Shown one piece after another: positions 33,422 to 42,240 of a stretch of DNA of 64,000 bases; within the stretch, counting starts at the first letter, position 1, and every line of letters starts with the position of its first letter. This DNA comes from CAYRHJ01 sp964424105. GTDB lineage: Bacteria > Planctomycetota > Phycisphaerae > UBA1845. The DNA is taken from contig CAYRHJ010000036.1 in the NCBI GenBank assembly GCA_964424105.1, forward strand, positions 62,001-126,000, given 5' to 3'. Position numbers and translations under genes: made by a program. Under the pieces are notes generated by a model, which saw only the letters and a list, made by a program, of their open reading frames with translations, had not been told where the DNA came from and searched no databases.

Positions 33422-34459
33422 TTACGTGGCGGGCGGCGGAGCTAGCCCCGTACTCCCGTTGGATTGGTCCGAGTCCGACGCGAGCCCGGGTTGTCCTGTT
33501 CCTTGGCTGAGCATGAAACTTGGAAGTGGTTGTACAGCCTGCAAGCACAGCAGGGCAGGCTCGACATGGATCAAGACGTCAGCAATCGACGGGTTTTCAA
33601 GCCGGATGCGGTCCTTGACGGCATGTGAGATGGCATGACCGTCGGCGACGGTAATCCGTGGATCGACCTCAAGGTGCATATCAACGAAGAGGTCGAAACC
33701 GACTTTCCGCACCCGGCACTTGTGGAGACCGAGCACCCCATCCACGCCAGCCGCGGAACGCCGTACACCCTCCTCGATCTCCTTGGGCGGAGCCGTATCA
33801 AGCAATTCTGCGAGTGCCGGACGCAACAGCCTGACGGCATTGTATGTGATGATCCCTGCCGCAATTAACGCGGCGAAATCGTCTGCGCTCTCATACCCAC
33901 GCCCACCGACCAGTGCAACGAGGATTCCGACAAACACCGCCGCAGACGTGATCGCGTCGCTGCGATGGTGCCAGGCATCGGTCCTGACGGCTGTGCTCTT
34001 CACCTCTGTCCCCACCCTTATCAAGAATCGGAATAGACCCTCTTTCGTCAACACGACGAGAACGAGAACCGCCAGCGTGAATGGAGCGGGAGCGTGGTGC
34101 GGTGTGATGATTTCATGAACGCTTTCGACCGCGATCAGGATGGCCGCAGCCATCAACGTCAGGGAAACAGTGGCCGCCGCAATGGGTTCAAATTTGCCAT
34201 GACCGTACGGGTGATTCTCGTCGGCGGGTTTGCCCGCCATCCGCAGACCGATCCAGACTGTCAGTGAGCAGAAGATGTCCGAGGTTGACTCGACCGCATC
34301 GGCGATCAGGGCATGCGAGTGCCCGAAGTAACCGGCGGCCCCCTTCACGATCGCCAACAGGGCATTGATGACGATTCCGATCAGCGTCGAGCGTATACCC
34401 GCCTTGCTGGCGAGCTGAGCGGTGGAATGGGTGGCCGACGAGTTGGTACGTACACGCAT
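33422..34459 (-). CDS. Cation diffusion facilitator (CDF) metal exporter
   Basis: Proton-coupled efflux of Zn/Fe/Mn-type ions across the inner membrane. Six hydrophobic helices; site-A motifs are HALIADAVESTSDIF (helix 2, D-x3-D pattern) and DAWHHRSDAITSAAVF (helix 5, H-x3-D). The cytoplasmic ferredoxin-like domain is seen in VGFDLFVDMHLEVDP and ADVLIHVEPA. About 345 residues from the ATG at 34459, with an extra 45-residue tail after VEP. Metal cannot be read from sequence. Confidence 0.9.
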   Translation of the reverse strand: MRVRTNSSATHSTAQLASKAGIRSTLIGIVINALLAIVKGAAGYFGHSHALIADAVESTSDIFCSLTVWIGLRMAGKPADENHPYGHGKFEPIAAATVSLTLMAAAILIAVESVHEIITPHHAPAPFTLAVLVLVVLTKEGLFRFLIRVGTEVKSTAVRTDAWHHRSDAITSAAVFVGILVALVGGRGYESADDFAALIAAGIITYNAVRLLRPALAELLDTAPPKEIEEGVRRSAAGVDGVLGLHKCRVRKVGFDLFVDMHLEVDPRITVADGHAISHAVKDRIRLENPSIADVLIHVEPALLCLQAVQPLPSFMLSQGTGQPGLASDSDQSNGSTGLAPPPAT

Positions 34460-34555
34460 TGTTCTAGATCCCTTCGGAGCGCAGTATACGAGCGTTGGTC
34501 CCAGGGAACAGCTTCGCACCAGTGGAAGGCGACTACATCAATGGCATTGATATGA

Positions 34556-36382
34556 TCAAGGACGACTGTCCGCATTGGCAGTCTTTTTTTCGGCATCGCT
34601 ATCACGAATATGGTTGGGAAGTTCGCAATCGCCCCGGGCTTGAGACTTGTCACTGAGTTCGTCGTATCCCGATGCGGTCATGGCTGATCGAACGAAATGG
34701 ACGAACATGGGTTCCGGGTCGAGCGGGCGGCTGGTCAGTTCGCAATGGGCTTGGGTGCCGATGAAACAGGGATGAGTCGTCGCAGGCAACTCCAGAACCT
34801 GCATGATGGAATGTCGTGGCGCGCGTCCTGAAAAGACCAAGCCGCCCTTTTCGAGCACTTCGACATAGTCAGGATTAACCTCGTAGCGATGTCTGAATCG
34901 CAGACGGATGTGTTCCGATCCGCCGTAGATGGTCGATAGCGTCGATCCCGGAGAGACCCGCACGTCCTGCCCGCCGAGTCGCATCGTGCCGCCGAGTTGT
35001 TCGATGGCCTTTTGCTCAGGAAGCACATCGATGACCGGGTGGGGCGTATTGACTTCGATTTCCGTGCTGTTGGCGAGTTCAAGTCCGCATACGTGCCGGG
35101 CGAATTCAATGACCGCAATTTGGAATCCGTAGCACAGGCCCAGGTAGGGAATGCGGTTTTCACGGACGTAGCGGACGCAGACCAGCTTTCCGTCCACACC
35201 GCGGATACCAAACCCACCGGGCACGATGACGCCGTGCACGTGGGCGAGGCGCTCAGCCACATTGCTTTCCGTCAGTTCGTTGCTGTCGAGCCACTCGATT
35301 TGAACTTTTGCACCGAGATGAACGCCGGCATGCTCCAGCGCTTGAATGACGCTCGCATAGCTATCGCGAAGCGACGTATACTTGCCAGTGATACCGATGG
35401 TGACTGGGTGGCCGGACTGTCGGAATCTCGCAATATAGTCGTTCCATTGCGCCCGGTGACTTTCCTCGCTCTCAATATCCACACGATCGCTCATTCCGAA
35501 CACTTCCAAGACTGCATCGTCGATGCCGGCGCCGCGCAGCATTTCGGGAATGACGTACACACTGTCGCAGTCGTGCATGGAAAAAATGCGACTCATGGGG
35601 ACATTGGAATAAACCGCGATCTTTTCGCGTACTTTCTTGGTTACCGGATTGCGCGCTCGGCAGGCGATGACGTGCGGGTGAATGCCGGCGGCCATCAGTT
35701 GACGGAGGTTGAGCTGGGCGGGCTTGGATTTCTGTTCGCCCAGCATCGCCGGTTCGACAATGTAGGTCAGCGCAACGGCGCAGACGCTGCCCTGGCCCTC
35801 CTCAAACGCCAACTCCTTGATGGCTTCAATGAGATAGGCGTTTTCCACGTCACCCACCGTGCCGCCGATCTCGACAAACAGGATGTCGGCTTCACTGGTG
35901 ACCGCCAACTCGCGCAATCGGGTTTTGACCTCGCCGGTGACGTGGGGAATCATCTGAACGTCTCGGCCCAAATAACCGCCGCGACGCTCCTTTTCGAGCA
36001 CGCGGGAAAAGATCTGACCACTGGTGCAGAAATTCAGGCGGCTCAGGTTCTGGTTGAGCATGCGCTCATAGGTGCCCAGATCCATGTCGCATTCCATGCC
36101 GTCGTCCAACACAAAGACCTCGCCATGACGAAATGGATTCAGCGTCCCGCTGTCGCGGTTGAGGTATCCTTCCAGCTTGATGGGCGCGACGCGGAAGCCC
36201 TTATCCTGCAAAACTTTGGCCAGCGAACTGGAAAAGATGCCCTTACCCAGGCCGCTCATGACCGTTCCGAAGACGACGACATACTTGCACTGACCGATTT
36301 GATACCCAGCCGGCAAATTTACGTAGAATTCCGTGTCATCAGATTGGTCGCCAAGAGGTGAGAGCAAGTCGTCAGAAAACAT
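34556..36382 (-). CDS. pyrG: CTP synthase, divergent type
   Basis: Makes CTP from UTP, ATP and glutamine. The amidoligase domain shows FGTVMSGLGKGIFSSSLAKV (P-loop), KLEGYLNRDSGTLNPFRHGE and LEKERRGGYLGRDVQMIPHV; the glutamine amidotransferase has the catalytic Cys in YLGLCYGFQ and the His/Glu pair in GTQAHCELTSRP. Several usually invariant positions differ (KLDPYLNxDPGTM becomes KLEGYLNRDSGTL; FHPE becomes AHCE), so it is a separate branch of the family. 608 residues, about 60 more than usual at the two ends. Followed 16 nt after kdsB. Confidence 0.9.
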   Translation of the reverse strand: MFSDDLLSPLGDQSDDTEFYVNLPAGYQIGQCKYVVVFGTVMSGLGKGIFSSSLAKVLQDKGFRVAPIKLEGYLNRDSGTLNPFRHGEVFVLDDGMECDMDLGTYERMLNQNLSRLNFCTSGQIFSRVLEKERRGGYLGRDVQMIPHVTGEVKTRLRELAVTSEADILFVEIGGTVGDVENAYLIEAIKELAFEEGQGSVCAVALTYIVEPAMLGEQKSKPAQLNLRQLMAAGIHPHVIACRARNPVTKKVREKIAVYSNVPMSRIFSMHDCDSVYVIPEMLRGAGIDDAVLEVFGMSDRVDIESEESHRAQWNDYIARFRQSGHPVTIGITGKYTSLRDSYASVIQALEHAGVHLGAKVQIEWLDSNELTESNVAERLAHVHGVIVPGGFGIRGVDGKLVCVRYVRENRIPYLGLCYGFQIAVIEFARHVCGLELANSTEIEVNTPHPVIDVLPEQKAIEQLGGTMRLGGQDVRVSPGSTLSTIYGGSEHIRLRFRHRYEVNPDYVEVLEKGGLVFSGRAPRHSIMQVLELPATTHPCFIGTQAHCELTSRPLDPEPMFVHFVRSAMTASGYDELSDKSQARGDCELPNHIRDSDAEKKTANADSRP

Positions 36383-36398
36383 GATTCATTACCGCCGT

Positions 36399-37175
36399 TT
36401 ACGCTTCCACAATGGAGTTCATTCGTTGGCGTTGGGTTGATCGATCGCGAACCAGGAAGGCGGCATAATCCGCCGGCGTATCGATCCCTACACTCGCCCG
36501 CTCCACCAACCCGACCGCGATCGATCGTCCATGCTCCAGGATTCGCAGTTGCTCAAGTCCCTCGAGTTTTTCCAGCGGCGTCGGTTCCCAGGAGGCCATC
36601 TCCAGAAGAAACTCACGCCGGTAGGCATAGATGCCCAAATGCAGCAGCGGGCCTGGCGCATCCGCTTCATGGTTGCGGGCAAACGGAATGAGCGAACGAG
36701 AAAAATAGAGGGCCCGCCGGCCTGCACGAACGACCTTGACACAACCCGGATCATGCGGATCGGCTACCACCCCTTGACGATTCAAGGCGTCAAATGGGCA
36801 GGCAAGGGTTGAAGCCGAGAACGCTTCGTCCGCCAGCAGCGAAATCACCCGCGAGAGGGCGTCCGGCTCGATCTCCGGTTCGTCGCCTTGAACGTTGACC
36901 ACCACGTCGCAATCAAGCTGTCCAGCCACCTCAGCCACCCGATCGGAACCGGTGGCGTGATCCGCTCCGGTCATGACGCATTCACCGCCGAACGATCGAA
37001 CAGCGGCCAATATACGATCGTCGTCGGTGGCCACGATGACACGATCGACGCCCGCCGCCTCAGCAGCTCGCTCGTACACATGTTGGACGAGGTATTTTCC
37101 GGTTTCTTTGAGGAGAGGCTTTCCGGGGAATCGCGTGGATTCGTATCGGGCGGGAATCACCGCGACGGATTTCAA
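36399..37175 (-). CDS. kdsB: 3-deoxy-manno-octulosonate cytidylyltransferase
   Basis: Couples CTP to Kdo for lipopolysaccharide. VIPARYESTRFPGKPL is the nucleotide site, VNVQGDEPEIEPDALSRV binds Mg, YFSRSLIPF and HLGIYAYRREFL, PLEKLEGLEQLRILEHG complete the signature. TTG at 37175 is the start: GGAGG stands six bases upstream and the family begins with this KSVAVIPAR; the frame further upstream is unrelated. Sits directly before pyrG, which provides its CTP. Confidence 0.94.
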   Translation of the reverse strand: MKSVAVIPARYESTRFPGKPLLKETGKYLVQHVYERAAEAAGVDRVIVATDDDRILAAVRSFGGECVMTGADHATGSDRVAEVAGQLDCDVVVNVQGDEPEIEPDALSRVISLLADEAFSASTLACPFDALNRQGVVADPHDPGCVKVVRAGRRALYFSRSLIPFARNHEADAPGPLLHLGIYAYRREFLLEMASWEPTPLEKLEGLEQLRILEHGRSIAVGLVERASVGIDTPADYAAFLVRDRSTQRQRMNSIVEA

Positions 37176-37352
37176 CCCGTACCTCCAGCATGTGTTTGCG
37201 AACCGTGACGTATCACATGATGATCTTATCAACGACTCGGCGACACGTCAAACGGCGACTGCTTGTAGTCGGTCAACCGACCGATTAGGATTTCCAAATC
37301 TATTCCAATATCCCGCAAGAAACCGATCGAAATGTAGAAACTCGATGACACC

Positions 37353-38729
37353 ATGAGTCACAAACTGCTTACCGTACTGATATTGGCCGGTCTGCTGCTC
37401 GGAGCCGTCGTCGGGCAACTTCTTTTCGATCCGAATTTCGATCTCCGCCAGTCTGATTCCACCCACGCCCATGCCTCCGCGTTGTCCGTATTCACGTTCC
37501 TGGGCAACACCGTCTTCATGGGTCTGCTGCGAATGATGATTATCCCGCTGGTGGCGGTCAGCGTGATCGTGGGCGTCACCAGCGTCGGCGATTTTCGACG
37601 GCTGGGCAAAATCGGGGCGTGGACCCTTCTATACTACTTCGGCACCATGGCCATCGCGGTCACCATGGGGCTGATTCTGGTCAGCGTTTTCAAGCCGGGA
37701 ACACGCATCGACGCCGCCCAACGAAACAGTACGGTAGCCGCCTATTCGCAGGATTCCGGCAGCGTGGAACAGCTCGAAGCCAAACAACGCGAGGGGCTTC
37801 TGGGCGTGGCCAAGGGCCTGGCTGAACAGATCATTCCCCTGAACATCATCGGAGCTGCCGCGGGGGTGTCCTATGCGCCGAAGATGGAGGTATCCAGCGC
37901 GGGGCAACCGCTGCCCATCATCTTCTTTTCGATTTTCTTCGGGGTCGTCGTGACCATGATCGGACCGAAAAACCGCATCATCATCGAGTTTTTCGAGGCT
38001 GTGTTCGACGTGCTCATGATTATGGTGCAAGCCGTCATCTGGCTTGCACCCGTCGGCGTCTTCGCCCTATTGGCATGGACGGTCGCACGGATTGGGCTGT
38101 CCGATTTCGGCCCCGCGATTGGTTCGTATATGGCCGTCGTACTCGGCGGCCTGGGCGTGCACGGCCTGATCGTGCTGCCCTTGATCTTGTGGCTGTTCGG
38201 TCGCAACAAGGAGGGCCGGAGGTTCAACCCGTTCACTTTTTTGCACCAGATGCGGCAGGCCCTCATGACCGCCCTGGGGACCGATTCCTCGTCGGCTACC
38301 CTTCCGGTGACGATCGAGTGCGCCACGGAATTGGGCGGAGTGAGCAAGCGAGCGGCCGGGTTCGTCTTACCGCTCGGTTCGACCATCAATATGGACGGGA
38401 CGGCGTTGTACGAAGCCGTCGCGGTCGTATTCCTGGCACAGGCCTACGGATTGAGTCTGGATTTCACGACGATGGTATTGATCGCCCTCACCGCCACACT
38501 CGCGGCCGTGGGAGCGGCGGGCATCCCCTCAGCGGGCTTGGTCACCATGGTCATCGTTTTGGACGCCGTCAACAACAGCGTCATCGCCGCCGATCCGACG
38601 ATTCAAGCCATTCCCATCGCGGCGGTGGGATTGATCATTGGAGTGGATCGCATCCTGGACATGTTTCGAACGGTGGTCAACGTCTGGGGCGACGCCGTCG
38701 GCGCCAAGATCATCGATCGCATCTGTTAA
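37353..38729 (+). CDS. Dicarboxylate/amino acid:cation symporter (DAACS)
   Basis: 458 residues, eight helices plus two re-entrant hairpins. Hairpin 1 TDSSSATLPVTIECATELGG (serine-rich) and helix 7 GSTINMDGTALYEAVAV, hairpin 2 AAGIPSAGLVTMVIVL and helix 8 with DRILDMFRTVVNVWGD are all conserved. Uptake of glutamate, aspartate or C4-dicarboxylates with Na+ or H+. It is transcribed divergently from kdsB with a 177-bp gap. Confidence 0.92.
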   Translation: MSHKLLTVLILAGLLLGAVVGQLLFDPNFDLRQSDSTHAHASALSVFTFLGNTVFMGLLRMMIIPLVAVSVIVGVTSVGDFRRLGKIGAWTLLYYFGTMAIAVTMGLILVSVFKPGTRIDAAQRNSTVAAYSQDSGSVEQLEAKQREGLLGVAKGLAEQIIPLNIIGAAAGVSYAPKMEVSSAGQPLPIIFFSIFFGVVVTMIGPKNRIIIEFFEAVFDVLMIMVQAVIWLAPVGVFALLAWTVARIGLSDFGPAIGSYMAVVLGGLGVHGLIVLPLILWLFGRNKEGRRFNPFTFLHQMRQALMTALGTDSSSATLPVTIECATELGGVSKRAAGFVLPLGSTINMDGTALYEAVAVVFLAQAYGLSLDFTTMVLIALTATLAAVGAAGIPSAGLVTMVIVLDAVNNSVIAADPTIQAIPIAAVGLIIGVDRILDMFRTVVNVWGDAVGAKIIDRIC

Positions 38730-38836
38730 TAACGCCGGCCTTCAATCTCCATTCCATCTCGATTGGATGCCAGTGCCATTCAGAATCCAAGAGCGTGTTT
38801 CGAAAGTGTCTTTTCTTTCCGAGCCGCGACCGTAAA

Positions 38837-38934
38837 GAGCCTGAGAAAAAATCGATTTTCGATGGCAGCGACCCGCATTCTTGATAGCGCCACGCGGGTT
38901 GCCCGAACGATTCTTTTGATTTTTTCCCAGGCTC
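38837..38934. mobile_element. Probable MITE (98 bp) inserted in a REP unit
   Basis: Ends are inverted: GAGCCTGAGAAAAAATC at the left and the inverse of GAGCCTGGGAAAAAATC at the right (16 of 17 matching). The outside sequences join to the intact REP unit seen at 7124 (CCGAGCCGCGACCGTAA + GGGAGCGGTC) with GTAA present on both sides, the expected target duplication. It has no coding capacity. A partial internal match is at 32631. Confidence 0.7.
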
Positions 38935-38953
38935 GTAAGGGAGCGGTCTTTCT

Positions 38954-39376
38954 TCAAATGGCAAAGATCTCGAACCACTGCGCTCGACTTCCAAACGGCT
39001 CTTGAAACACGTTCTGTCCCACCTCAATGAAGCGCTTGACTGCGGCGGTCATCAGCACCTCTGCCTTCGCCGCACGCACTAATTCGACGGTCCTGACCGC
39101 CGCGGAATGACTCTCCTGCACGTCCTCGATCGGGTAAGAATCGATGTTGAGGCTCGCCTCCTCGGCCACCTGCCTGATCTTCTGGCGCGGGCCGACCAGG
39201 ATGGGCAAAATCAAGCCCGCCTCGGCCGCCTCAATCGCGCCGGACAGCGCCGTCCGCTCGCAAGGGTACGCCACCGCGGCCGTCACCGGCTCCAAGTCCC
39301 GGCAGCGTTGTAGCACTCGCTCGTATGCGTCGTGTTGTCCATTCGATTCGTTTGCTTTAGTGGTCGCCTGTTTCAT
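38954..39376 (-). pseudogene. Phosphate acetyl/butyryltransferase, truncated
   Basis: The first 110 residues match the PTA/PTB family (VAYPCERTALSGAIEAAEAG, LILPILVGPRQKIRQVAEEA, VRAAKAEVLM). The frame then ends in 30 unrelated residues, while a full enzyme has about 300. The part that closes the active site is absent, so it is not expected to be active. It would have formed acetyl-phosphate together with acetate kinase or phosphoketolase, genes that are also broken or fused in this window. Confidence 0.75.
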
Positions 39377-39767
39377 GATCGTCGCCTCTTTTCGCGTCTA
39401 CCGTTCCACGCCGACGTTGCCGTACGCGTCCGCGACGAGGAAGACCGTTGGTTACATGCCGGACCCTGATCCGAACCGTCGAGTGCTTCGCCGTCACTCG
39501 CGACCTCGCAACACATTGTCTCGTACCTATATGAGCGGAGGTCGCCGACTCGCTTTCGTCCCTGGCCGGCTGTCTAGCTAGTCCCATTTCGTTTCCTTAA
39601 TCTGCGTCTCCTAATGCAAAGGCCATACCAGTGACGGAATTGCGGGACGTCTGTCACCCAAGAAATGCAGGATTCAGCACTTACGGATTGCAGCGTTGTG
39701 GAGCACCTCGCGACGTGTCAGAGCCAGAGCGCCAGCGGTTTGGCGCGTGCGCCGACGGGTTGGCGCG
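39377..39767. other. Intergenic, no gene seen
   Basis: 390 bp between the truncated transferase and the sigma-54 activator. Searched for a -24/-12 element (TGGC-N7-TTGC); none convincing was found. Confidence 0.4.
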
Positions 39768-41324
39768 CTATTCGGGACGGGAGATGCCGAGCTTCTTCAT
39801 TTTCCAATGCAACGTCGAACGCTTCATACCCAGGCGGGCCGCCGCCCCCTTCGGGCCGCCGAGAACCCAATCGGTTTCTCGCACCACACGCAGGATGTGC
39901 TCTCGCTCCGCGTCAGTCAGCGTGACGGAAGCAGCCGCACTCGGCACCTTGTCCGTAGAGGCCGCCGGTTGCAGGTCGGCCACGGGCACCTGAAGCGTCG
40001 AGCCATTAGAGAGGATCACCGCGCGCTCGATGACGTTTTGAAGCTCACGCACGTTGCCGGGCCAGGGGTAATGAACCAGTGCATCCATGACCGAGCTCGG
40101 GATCGTTTCGATCCGCCGGCCCATGCGGCGGGCGAAACCCTGGGTGAAATGGCGTACGAGACGCGGGATGTCATCGGCGCGCTCGCGCAATGGCGGCAAG
40201 GCGATCGGGAAGACATTCAGGCGGTAGTACAAATCGCTGCGGAAGCGGCCTTCGGAATTCATCGCTGAGAGGTCGCGGTTGGTAGCGGCCACGAGGCGCA
40301 CGCTTACTCGAATCGTTCTCGATCCCCCGAGACGCTCGAATTCGTTCTCTTGCAATACGCGCAGCAGCTTCGGTTGGAGCTCCAACGGAATGTCGCCTAT
40401 CTCATCAAGGAACAGCGTCCCCTGATGCGCCAACTCAAAACGTCCGATTCGCTGGCTGATCGCGCCGGTGAAGGCACCTCGCTCGTGGCCGAACAACTCG
40501 CTTTCGAGCAGACCCGTGGGAATCGCCGCGCAATTCAGGTTCACGAACGTGCGGCTGTTGCGCTGGCTCAAATCGTGCACGGCTCGGGCGATCAGTTCCT
40601 TGCCCGTGCCGGTTTCGCCGCGAATAAGGACGGTGGACTCCGTGGGAGCAACCGTTTCGACTTGCTTGAGCACGGCGCGCAGCGCCGCGTTCTCACCGAC
40701 GATGTCGCCGAAATGGTGCACGGTGCGAACTTCCTCCTCCAGATATGCCTTCTCCTTCGCGAGTTTGTCACGCAGCGCCTCGATCTCCTCAAAGGCCAGA
40801 GCGCTTTCTACGGCGACAGCTACTTGGTTTGCCACGAGTTGTAGAAAGTTTGTGTCCGATCCGTCGTAGGTCCCCGGCTGCTTGGACGCAAACACCAGCG
40901 CACCCAGCCGCCGCCGGGCCGTGGTCAGCGGCAGCCAACAGTAGCTATGGACCCCCAACGCCTCGACCCGTTCCAGCAACCGTGGCCAGCGCCTTAGCTC
41001 GTCCACGTTCGAGGTGATGAGCGGCTGCTGGGTCCGCCAAACCAATCCCGCCGGATCATCTTCCGGACGTAAGACGATCGCCAAGCCGGCCGGAATAGGT
41101 TCCGCGGTCTCCAAAACATGCAGGTGCATAGTGTCGGCCGCATCGTCGTGCAGAACCAACGATAGGGCATCAAAGTGCACAACCTGAACAAGCTGGCCGG
41201 CCAACTCGTGGAACAGCGCCGGCAATTCCCGGTGCGAGATGATTGCTCCGGAAACGGCGAGCAAGGCCCGGTACCGATTCTCGGTGGCTTTAAAGTGTCC
41301 GTCCGATTCAGCAGGTGCCACCAA
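39768..41324 (-). CDS. Sigma-54-dependent transcriptional activator with GAF domain
   Basis: 518 residues. A GAF sensor domain occupies about 15-175 (RYRALLAVSGAIISHRELPALFHELAG, VHSYCWLPLTT), the AAA+ domain 205-435 (Walker A RGETGTGKELIARAVH, the sigma-54 contact loop ELFGHERGAFTGA, Walker B TLFLDEIGDI, arginine fingers near RFRSDLYYRLNVF) and a Fis-type helix-turn-helix at the end (GAAARLGMKRSTLHWKMKKL). FhlA/NorR-like layout. Ligand unknown; the nearby acetate-metabolism remnants suggest an old role in fermentation control, which is speculation. Confidence 0.92.
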   Translation of the reverse strand: MVAPAESDGHFKATENRYRALLAVSGAIISHRELPALFHELAGQLVQVVHFDALSLVLHDDAADTMHLHVLETAEPIPAGLAIVLRPEDDPAGLVWRTQQPLITSNVDELRRWPRLLERVEALGVHSYCWLPLTTARRRLGALVFASKQPGTYDGSDTNFLQLVANQVAVAVESALAFEEIEALRDKLAKEKAYLEEEVRTVHHFGDIVGENAALRAVLKQVETVAPTESTVLIRGETGTGKELIARAVHDLSQRNSRTFVNLNCAAIPTGLLESELFGHERGAFTGAISQRIGRFELAHQGTLFLDEIGDIPLELQPKLLRVLQENEFERLGGSRTIRVSVRLVAATNRDLSAMNSEGRFRSDLYYRLNVFPIALPPLRERADDIPRLVRHFTQGFARRMGRRIETIPSSVMDALVHYPWPGNVRELQNVIERAVILSNGSTLQVPVADLQPAASTDKVPSAAASVTLTDAEREHILRVVRETDWVLGGPKGAAARLGMKRSTLHWKMKKLGISRPE

Positions 41325-41498
41325 TTGCTCCTACGCGACAACCCAATCATGCCGATCCCGGTAAGCGCCTATCCGCATCGGACGGATTGTACCACCGCCA
41401 ATTCGAGTCCAACACGTTCTTGGCGGAGGTCCTCGCGCGTAATCACCCGGGATCGGAGGATCGCCGGGGCGGACCGTCTGGTGCGTGCACAAGCGCCG

Positions 41499-41640
41499 AC
41501 CCGCCCAAAATCTACGATTTTGAGCCAAAATCGCGGATTATGCGATAATAAAGCGGGTCTTTAATGACCACTCTTGCCTCGTTGAAACTCTTCGGCACCG
41601 TCGAAAACCGGTTTTATCGGGTACCAATCGGGTACTCCTT
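41499..41640. repeat. Left copy of a ~140-bp direct repeat
   Basis: Runs from ACCCGCC at 41499 to the pair TCGGGTAC...TCGGGTAC at 41617-41635 and matches 56512-56652 over its full length at roughly four bases in five, in the same orientation. It stands at the left edge of the metal-resistance genes. The rest of the 340-bp gap upstream of the regulator is empty. Confidence 0.8.
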
Positions 41641-41668
41641 ATTGCGCCAAGTTTTTCGTTATTTTTGG

Positions 41669-42072
41669 GAGGCCGATGACGTTTTCAGGATGCACATGCG
41701 TGTTTCGACACGGCCTTTCACCAGGACCTGCCGTGTGTGGCACGGCTGTTGCCGATCCCCCGGCAATTAAGCGAAAGGAGTACGGCGGTTAGAGGTCTCA
41801 CTGGTTGTGCTATGCGTATCTCATGGGAGAATTGGGCCGCCTAGCCGGAGCAGAAGCCGCATAGGGCCGGGTCACCCTCGCGCACCTCGGCAGTGGTGCG
41901 AGCCTGGCGGCGATTCATCACGGCAAAGCGGTTGATGCAAATATGAGTTTCCCCCGACCGCCGGGGTGCCCGAGAGCACTTGCTCCGGCGATCTCGAGCG
42001 CGTGCTGCTTTGGCATCCGGCGCGAACGGAACAAACGAGCGTGACGCACTTCAATGAGATGGTCAATATCCT
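41669..42072 (+). pseudogene. Acetate kinase remnant with deletion and frameshifts
   Basis: Nucleotide sequence follows the intact kinase at 59585: GAGGCCGATGACGTTTTCAG matches the 5' end, then after a deletion TTTCGACACGGCCTTTCACC, GCGCACCTCGGCAGTGGTGC and ACTTCAATGAGATGGTCAAT align with the middle. Stop codons and shifts prevent translation. It abuts the YHS gene with no spacer. Confidence 0.75.
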
Positions 42073-42240
42073 ATGGCAAGAGACCCCATTTGCGGAATGA
42101 CAGTGAATGAAGCGTCGCGGCTGCGTGCGGAGCGCGACGGACAGTCGTTTTACTTTTGCGACGAGCACTGCCGGCAGAAGTTTCTGTCCACGCCCGCCGG
42201 GGCCAGGCCGGAGGCTAATTCTGGAGGCTGTTGTGGATAA
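42073..42240 (+). CDS. Free-standing YHS metal-binding domain protein
   Basis: 55 residues: MARDPICGMTVNEASRLRAE then RDGQSFYFCDEHCRQKFLST, ending GGCCG. It is nearly the same as the first 45 residues of the P-type ATPase at 44040 (DPICGM, FYFC, HC). Either a small metal carrier or the cut-off start of a former second ATPase. Its last bases overlap the next start, and the ribosome site of the next gene lies inside it. Confidence 0.6.
   Translation: MARDPICGMTVNEASRLRAERDGQSFYFCDEHCRQKFLSTPAGARPEANSGGCCG

Noticed and set aside
38821..38950. Possible transcription terminator after the symporter
   Set aside because: The AAAAAATC/GATTTTTT ends are far apart and better explained as inverted ends of a small inserted element.
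39377..39767. Sigma-54 promoter near the activator
   Set aside because: No TGGC and TTGC boxes at the needed distance could be found in either direction.
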